DNA of 64,000 bases from Cyanoderma ruficeps (taxonomy: Eukaryota; Chordata; Aves; Passeriformes; Timaliidae). Each line of letters begins with the position of its first letter. The first letter of the stretch is position 1. The translations under genes and the position numbers were made by a program. Shown piece by piece: positions 58,701 to 64,000 of this stretch. The stretch spans positions 5,126,050 to 5,190,049 of the forward strand of contig VZDJ01000223.1 of the NCBI GenBank assembly GCA_008694505.1, given 5' to 3'. A model generated the notes under the pieces. That model was not told where the DNA came from, searched no databases, and saw nothing but the letters and a program-made list of their open reading frames with translations.

Positions 58701-60093
58701 CAGGAGGCCAGGGCCAAGTGTCCTTGGAGGAACTGGGGGTTGATGTGCTCCAAAAACACAGGGAGCAGTATTTCAGTCCCTAAACCCCCCAGTGGTGGTG
58801 GTCCCCAGGGTTCTGGCAGCAGCGGGATCCCCCACTGCCCCCCACACCATGGGGTCTCCATCCTGCTGACAGCTGCACCCTCCTGCTCCCACCCCAGCCC
58901 ACCAAGTTCCTGGTGGGCACGGAGCAGGGCGTCATCATCTCCTGCAATCGTGACGCCAAGACGCCGCCCGAGAAAATCGCCAACATCTTCAGCAGCCACA
59001 TCGGGGCTGTCTACACCGTGACCAGGAACCCCTTCTTCCCCAAAGTCTTCCTGTCAGTCGGTGACTGGACTGCTCGCATCTGGACAGAGGAGCTGATGGA
59101 TTCATCATCAATTATGGAGACCAAGTAGGTGTGAGAGGGCGTTTACTCGGCCAGAAATCATCCCCAGGGTGGCAGGGCATGCTCAGGGGCAGGGGGCAGT
59201 GGGGTCTGGTCAGCTCTGAGTGCAGGGATGGGCTGTGAGCAAGGCAGGGCAGTCCCAGCGTGGCTGAAGGGTGGCTCTGCTTGAAGGAACCACACTGCCT
59301 ACCTGATGGACGTGTGCTGGAGCCCCGTGAAGCCGGCCGTGTTCTTCACCGTCAGGTCAGACGGGATCCTGGACATCTGGGACTTCCTCTACCACCAGAA
59401 GGAACCTTCCCTCACCTTCAAGGTGGGTCCCCTGCACCTCTGGGACCCTGGCATCACCCCCAGGGCCGACTGCCACTACCAACCTGTGCCCTGTCCCCAG
59501 GTGTCCAACGATCCCCTGCTCAGCGTGTGCTCGCAGGACAACGGGCAAATCATTGGCTGTGGCACCAAGATGGGCAACGTGTCCCTCCTCAAGATCTCCT
59601 CAGGGCTCTGCACCCTCCGGAAGAACGAGAAGACCCTGACCTCCACAGTATGTGCCAGGTCCCACCCGAGCCCCACGCTCCGCCTGCAGCCCTGCGCTGT
59701 CCCCAGACACATCACAGGGTCCCCTGTGGCCCCCCGAGCCCCTCAGCCCCACATCTGCCCCCAGATGTTCGAGCGGGAGGCGAGGAGGGAGAAGGTCCTG
59801 CAGGAGAAATATCGGGAGCGGCAGCTGCGGGAGCAGGAGCGCCTGCGGGCCCGGCCAGAGGAGAGGGAGAACCCACAGGAGGTGTTCAAGCAGGCCCAAG
59901 CAGATTTCTTCTCCAACATCAAGGCAGAGCAGCGGAGGAGGGGCATGGAAGTCCCCGGAGAGGTAACGGGGACAGGACAGTCTGGCCACCACGGCAGGGA
60001 CCCCACCAAGGGCAGGGGACAGGGTGAACCTCTGTCTTTCAGGATGAAGAGAGCAAGGCAGCTGCAGCGTTGGAAAACCAGGAGGAGGAGTAG
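55736..60093 (+). CDS. DNAI2: dynein axonemal intermediate chain 2, spliced
   Basis: DNAI2 is a WD-repeat intermediate chain of the outer dynein arm in motile cilia; human mutations cause primary ciliary dyskinesia. Twelve coding exons: 55,736-55,918; 56,024-56,185; 56,266-56,387; 56,913-57,055; 57,611-57,724; 58,265-58,404; 58,538-58,660; 58,898-59,124; 59,287-59,422; 59,501-59,647; 59,765-59,962; 60,043-60,093. They join in frame to 581 residues (human about 605). Family landmarks: [12 protein letters not shown] in exon 2, [11 protein letters not shown] in exon 3, [11 protein letters not shown] and SYIWDL (200-203) in exon 4, [16 protein letters not shown] (243 on), RDPVYG, STDGQ, LWWDIRK (about 290), [19 protein letters not shown] and the coiled FERE(A)RREK stretch near 500. 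The acceptors before exons 4 and 9 are AAG rather than CAG. An 11-Glu run lies at residues 135-145. The C-terminus is short but acidic (ENQEEE). Confidence 0.96.
57903..58084. other. assembly gap (182 N) in DNAI2 intron 5
   Basis: The gap is bounded by a (GGGA)n-like run on the left and (GGAT)n on the right, so it almost certainly hides an unresolved simple repeat. Coding exons on both sides join in frame without it. Confidence 0.97.
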
Positions 60094-60316
60094 GAGGAGG
60101 ATGCCAAGGTCAGTGTGCTCCAGCTGCACCTTCCTTTCCCCTCCCTGCCAGAGCTGCCACAGGGGTGAGGCCACTGTCCCCAAGCCAGGCAGCTCTCCTG
60201 GGCTCTCTGCCCTCCTGGGCTCTCTGCCCTCCTGGGGTGGCAAGTGGGGGACCCTGCACAGCCTCCTGACCCCACAGCTGCTCCCTGGCCTTTGCATCCT
60301 GATTTTCTTTGGTGTG

Positions 60317-60322
60317 AATAAA
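60317..60322 (+). terminator. DNAI2: DNAI2 polyadenylation signal
   Basis: AATAAA in GTGTGAATAAACCGGTGC lies about 225 bases after the stop codon, giving a short 3'UTR. Confidence 0.8.
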
Positions 60323-60339
60323 CCGGTGCTTTCCATGTC

Positions 60340-60894
60340 ACATTTCCTCTTTTGTCACAGCAGGGTGAAGCAGAGGGTGGGAAAGTCACGTCCTCCTGCT
60401 CCTCCTGTCCTTTCCTTGACCCAGGAGACTCAAAGCCAGTGGCTGAGCACAGCCAAGCACCCACGGCAGCACAGGGTGTTCCTCAGTGTCCCCAGCCCAT
60501 GGAGCAGGGCACAGCAGGGTGGCTGGTGGCAGCAGGGGGGGGGCAGTCCCCTCTGGGCTGTTCAGAGCTGGGGAGCCCAGTGTCCCCACAGGAGCAGCCC
60601 CCGGGGCTGGGTTATCAGTGCTGGGTAAACACAGCCCTGCTGATAAAACCGGCAGCCACCCTGACTCCTCACCCCCCTTAATTAATCATTAACAAGCTGC
60701 CAGCAGCACTGTCACAGCAATGGGGACATCACACAGGTGATGGCTGTCTGTGGGCTGAGGGGAGGCCACATCCCCACAGGGAAATGCATCCGTGCCTGGA
60801 TGGGTGTTTTTCTTCCCAGGAGTTCCATTAGGAGCTGAGCTGGGCAGCAGCGTCACCCCAAAGATGCCCCACACATCCCACACTTGTTTTCTGC
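60340..60894. other. spacer between convergent DNAI2 and BTBD17
   Basis: About 550 bases separate the two poly(A) signals. They contain GC-rich unique sequence and one AT-rich motif (CCTTAATTAATCATTAACAA near 60,676-60,695). No exon is visible; in particular there is no kinesin motor motif. Confidence 0.6.
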
Positions 60895-60900
60895 TTTATT
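60895..60900 (-). terminator. BTBD17: BTBD17 polyadenylation signal (probable)
   Basis: The minus strand reads CCTAATAAAGCAG, an AATAAA about 480 bases downstream of the BTBD17 stop. It is the first good signal on that strand. Confidence 0.65.
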
Positions 60901-61376
60901 AGGAAAGGGGTGGGGGTACCTGGACAGGGATGGGGCAGCTGCCACCACCAGTGGGGACAGTGTCCCCCACCCCTCCTCCCCTGGGGGAGGCTGATGGGCC
61001 CCTCACCCCCAGACTGGGCAGCTCCGTTTGCTCCTGAGCTGGACCCAGCTGCCCACACAGAGGGACCCCGGGGCTGCCTCACGGGAAGGATGGGCTGTCC
61101 CTGTCCCCATCCTGCACCCGTTGGGGTCTGTGATGTGCCCGTGGGCTGCACATTTCACCTCCCACACCCCCTCCATGGGTCTGGGGCGCTCCCAGCACCC
61201 TCCATCCCCGGGGACAGCGATGGGGATGGGATGTGGCAGGGGAACACTCAGGGAGGGGTGGGCAGTGCAGAGCACAGTCCTGGAGCCCCCCAGCAAGAGG
61301 AGCCCCATCTACCTACGGGACCAAGCGTTCCCCCCACAGTGCTGGGGCCAGCACGGCAGGACCCTGCCGTGCCCTG

Positions 61377-63237
61377 TTACTTCTTCACCTTAATGAGGGA
61401 GTGGTAGACAGGCTTGATGATGATGTGGAGGTGCAGGGAGTTGTCGATGAGGTACTCGGAGGTGCGTTTCTGCAGGTCGGCGTGCGCCAGGAAATCGGCC
61501 GCCTCGTCCGAGCTCTGGTGGAAGCTGTAGGCGTGCTTGACCAGCACTCGGCCCTGCTGCCTGACGCCCACCAGCACGGTCTTCTGGAAGCTGACGCCGG
61601 CAAAGTCGGGGCTGCTCATGGCCGGGGTGATGACGAGGCGCGGGCGCCCGTCCTCGATGCGCACGGGCTGGATGGCGCCCGCCACCGAGTCCGAGTAGAC
61701 GGGGCGCAGGCTGACGGGCAGCCAGCGCGGCGAGAACAGCACGTTCCAGGTCACCCTCTTGCCGGCGTCGTGGCTGCTGGGCCCCAGCTGGGTCTGGAAG
61801 CTGGTGCTGCGGTCGTCGCGCGCCGGGTTGGTGATGACCCACTGGGAGCCCCAGCTGGGCGCGAGGTAGTTGCGGGGCAGGAACATGCTGCAGTTGACGT
61901 CGAAGTACTTGGCGAAGTGGAGCGGGGAGGCGGCGTGGAACTGGAAAGCCTGGAAGAGCAGGTCCTGCACCGCGCCGCGGTGCCGCGCCAGCACCGCCGA
62001 CTGCGCCTGCAGCCGGAACAGCTGGCTGGGCGCGATCATGGGGTAGCGGATGGCGCGCAGCACCCGCTCGGCCACGGGCGCCTCGGGCTGCCGGCGGCTC
62101 AGCCAGCCCTCCACGGCGGTGTAGAGCTCCAGCTCGCTGTGCAGCACCAGGTCGGAGCGCTCCAGCAGCAGCAGCAGCAGCTCCACGCTCACCGAGCCCC
62201 ACTCGGCGCTGCCCAGCACCGCCGACAGGTTCCAGGCCAGGAACTGGAGGCAGCTCTCCTGCAGCGCCGCGTCCCCGACGCGCACGGCGTAGTGGTACCA
62301 GCCCACCACGTGGCCCTGGCTGGACTCGCTGGCCAGGTGGGTCCTCATGTACTCGGCCACGCCGCGCTGCAGCCCCCAGACCCGGTACTTGCTGGCCAGC
62401 TGGTGCATGGGGATGGCCTGGTGCAGCAGGATGGAGACCCCCCCGCAGTACAGGTACCTGGGGCAGAGCGCGGGGTGGTGACACTGGGGACACCCATCCC
62501 TGGGCAGCTCAGTTCCCAGGGGAGCAGCCTCTGCACCGGGCTGCGTTCCTCTGAGTGTTTCCACCCCATGGGGTCTCCAGAGTTCCCAGGGAAGCATCCC
62601 CTCTCCTTCATGCTTCCCTTTGGGTGTCCCCATCCCATGCAATCTCCGTGGGCCCCAGGGGAGCATCCTCCTTCCCTGGCAGCATCCCATGACATCCCTA
62701 GTGGAGCATCCACTTTCTTTGGCTGCATCCCTCCAGGTACACCCATCCCACAGGATCTCCATGGACACCAGGGGAGAATCCTCCCTCCTGGGCTGCATCC
62801 CTCCCAAAAGGTACATCCCACAATGTGCCTGTGGTTCCCAAGGGAACATCCCCATTCCTTGTCTGCATCCCTCTGGGCACCCCCATCCCCTGGAGTTCCC
62901 CATGGTTCCCAGAAGAGCTGCACCCTCCTGACCTCCCCGTCCCTCGGGGTCCCCACGCACCTGATGAACTTCTCGAAGAGCGCGGCGGTCTCGGGCGGCT
63001 CGTACAGGGTCACGACGCTCTGGTTGCGCAGGAGGCTCTCAAAGACCTCGCTCTGGAGGCTCAGCAGCAGCTGGTGGGTGTGGAACACCTTGGGCTCGTC
63101 GGAGGCGGCCGAGCGGACCCGCAGCACCGAGTCGCTGCCATTGCCGTTCTGCAGCAGCTCCTGCAGCCGCTGCAGCAGCGTCAGCGAGTGGTTGATGGTG
63201 GCAGCCGTGGAGTCGCCACTAAAGTCGGCTTTTTGGG
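61377..63237 (-). CDS. BTBD17: BTB/POZ domain-containing protein 17, 5' exon missing
   Basis: Two coding exons are seen on the minus strand. 63,237-62,961 begins mid-codon after CTGCAG and encodes QKADFSGDST...TINHSLTLLQRLQELLQNG, then the BTB domain (RVRSAASDEPKVFHTHQLLL to EKFI), with donor ATCAG|GTGCGT. 62,457-61,377 encodes RYLYCGGVSILLHQAIPMHQ onward: the rest of BTB, a BACK domain (YHYAVRVGDAAL, CLQFLAWNLSAV, VERSD-like LLERSDLVLHSELELYTAVE), RAIRYPMI, then a long C-terminal region (ARDDRSTSFQTQLGPSSHDA, NVLFSPRWLPVSLRPVY, SFHQSSDEAADFLAHADLQ), stop TAA at 61,379-61,377. Frames join exactly (AG|G). BTBD17 is a secreted galectin-3-binding-protein-like BTB/BACK protein of poorly known function. 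The signal-peptide exon was not found up to 64,000 and must lie upstream. Confidence 0.95.
62505..62940. repeat. minisatellite in the BTBD17 intron, ~60-bp unit
   Basis: The 503-base intron consists largely of six or seven diverged copies of a unit containing CATCCCATGC/GGAGTTCCC, CAGGGGAGCATCCTCC and TTGGCTGCATCCCTC. The open frames across it are repeat artefacts. Confidence 0.8.
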
Positions 63238-64000
63238 CTGCAGGGAGATGGGACAATCCCAGAGCTGCACCCCAGTCGCAGGCACTGAGGCGGGGTGGGG
63301 TTACTGGGGGCTCATGTGCCTCCTGCCTCCGCTCCCCCAGTGCCAAAGGGCCGCTGGTGCCAAGGGGGTGTGGGGGAACAAAGGACATGAGGACATTTGT
63401 GTCCCTGAGAGCCAAAAAACTGCCTTTCTGCAGCAGAAGGGCTGAGACCACCATGTCCCAGACTGGGGTGTGCTGGGAAATGGCCGGGTGCCGGCGGCAC
63501 TGGCTCTCAGCCCGGTTTGCCTGTCCTGATCCCGTCCCCGCTGTGGGCAGAGCGAGCCCTGGGCATTGCCCTGATCCCTCACATCCCGCATGGATACATG
63601 GGGGGACAGAGAGGCCGGGAGTGTGGGGAGCCAGGCACGCTCTGCCCCGCACCCAGGAATGGGGGACCGAGCAGCCTGGGGACACCAGCTGCCCTGCTGG
63701 GATCCCAGCAGGGACTGGAGAGGGATGTGGGAATGTGGAACAGGGATTTCCGTGCTCCTGTAGGCATTGGGATCCTTCCTCTTCTCCCTGCTGTCACCAC
63801 TCCCACCCGCTCCTCGGAGCATCCTTCCCCCAGGAGGAATTTGGCCCCGTCTGTCTCAAATCCATCTTGCCTCTCAAATCCCATCTTGCCGAAGGATTAC
63901 CCTTCCCAGCGCCGGCTTAAGGCCGGCCGAGCGGGGATGGGGAAGAGGAGCAGGCGCCCCCGTACCCCGCCGTGCTGGACTTGCCTGCCCGTGGAACCAG
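63238..64000 (-). other. BTBD17: BTBD17 upstream intron (partial), no exon seen
   Basis: The minus strand upstream of the BTB exon should contain or lead to a signal-peptide exon ending with one base of a split codon. No ATG followed by a hydrophobic stretch and donor is visible. The last 100 bases are CpG-rich, perhaps the edge of the promoter island. Confidence 0.5.

Noticed and set aside
61233..63920. 895-residue plus-strand open frame
   Set aside because: It is antisense to the BTBD17 exons and crosses the BTBD17 intron minisatellite. The minus strand carries the recognisable BTB/BACK protein with exact splice phases, so this frame is a shadow of GC-rich coding DNA.
63880..64000. Candidate BTBD17 signal-peptide exon at the right edge
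   Set aside because: The minus strand has a possible donor (GG|GTACGG) but no ATG followed by a hydrophobic core in the required frame.

Overview
This is vertebrate nuclear DNA, most likely from a bird: a GC-rich, gene-compact, minisatellite-rich stretch typical of an avian microchromosome, with several short fragments that look like 3' ends of CR1 LINEs. The gene order RPL38-TTYH2-DNAI2-BTBD17, with a probable SDK2 first exon upstream, matches the block I know from human 17q25 (the homologous avian block should be on the chromosome equivalent to chicken 18; that placement is inference).

Layout. 1-5,884: probably the beginning of a very long SDK2 intron 1, transcribed leftward. 5,885-5,963 (minus): a signal-peptide exon inside a CpG island that reaches to about 6.8 kb. 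6.8-45.6 kb: a gene-poor interval of about 39 kb with no convincing protein-coding exon. It is GC-rich sequence with many short AT-rich islands full of TAATTA-type motifs, several CpG-rich patches, short CR1 fragments and many minisatellites. 45.7-47.4 kb: RPL38 (plus), interrupted by a 16-N gap in its fourth exon. 47.9-54.9 kb: TTYH2 (plus), with one internal coding exon missing from the assembly. 55.0-60.3 kb: DNAI2 (plus), 12 coding exons giving a 581-residue protein, with a palindromic RFX X-box in the presumed promoter. 60.9-63.2 kb: BTBD17 (minus), two coding exons; its 5' signal-peptide exon was not found and probably lies beyond the window.

The genes do not form a pathway: a ribosomal protein, a tweety-family membrane protein, an axonemal outer-arm dynein intermediate chain and a secreted BTB/BACK protein. 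The notable points are: no room for KIF19 between DNAI2 and BTBD17, where mammals have it; the ciliary X-box at DNAI2; the missing TTYH2 exon; a pair of near-identical interspersed repeats at 6.9 and 13.2 kb; a diverged GC-rich tandem repeat of roughly 160 bp at 40.3-40.7 kb; and the AT-rich islands between SDK2 and RPL38. I found no bacterial-type system, no CRISPR array, no tRNA or rRNA gene and no intact mobile element.
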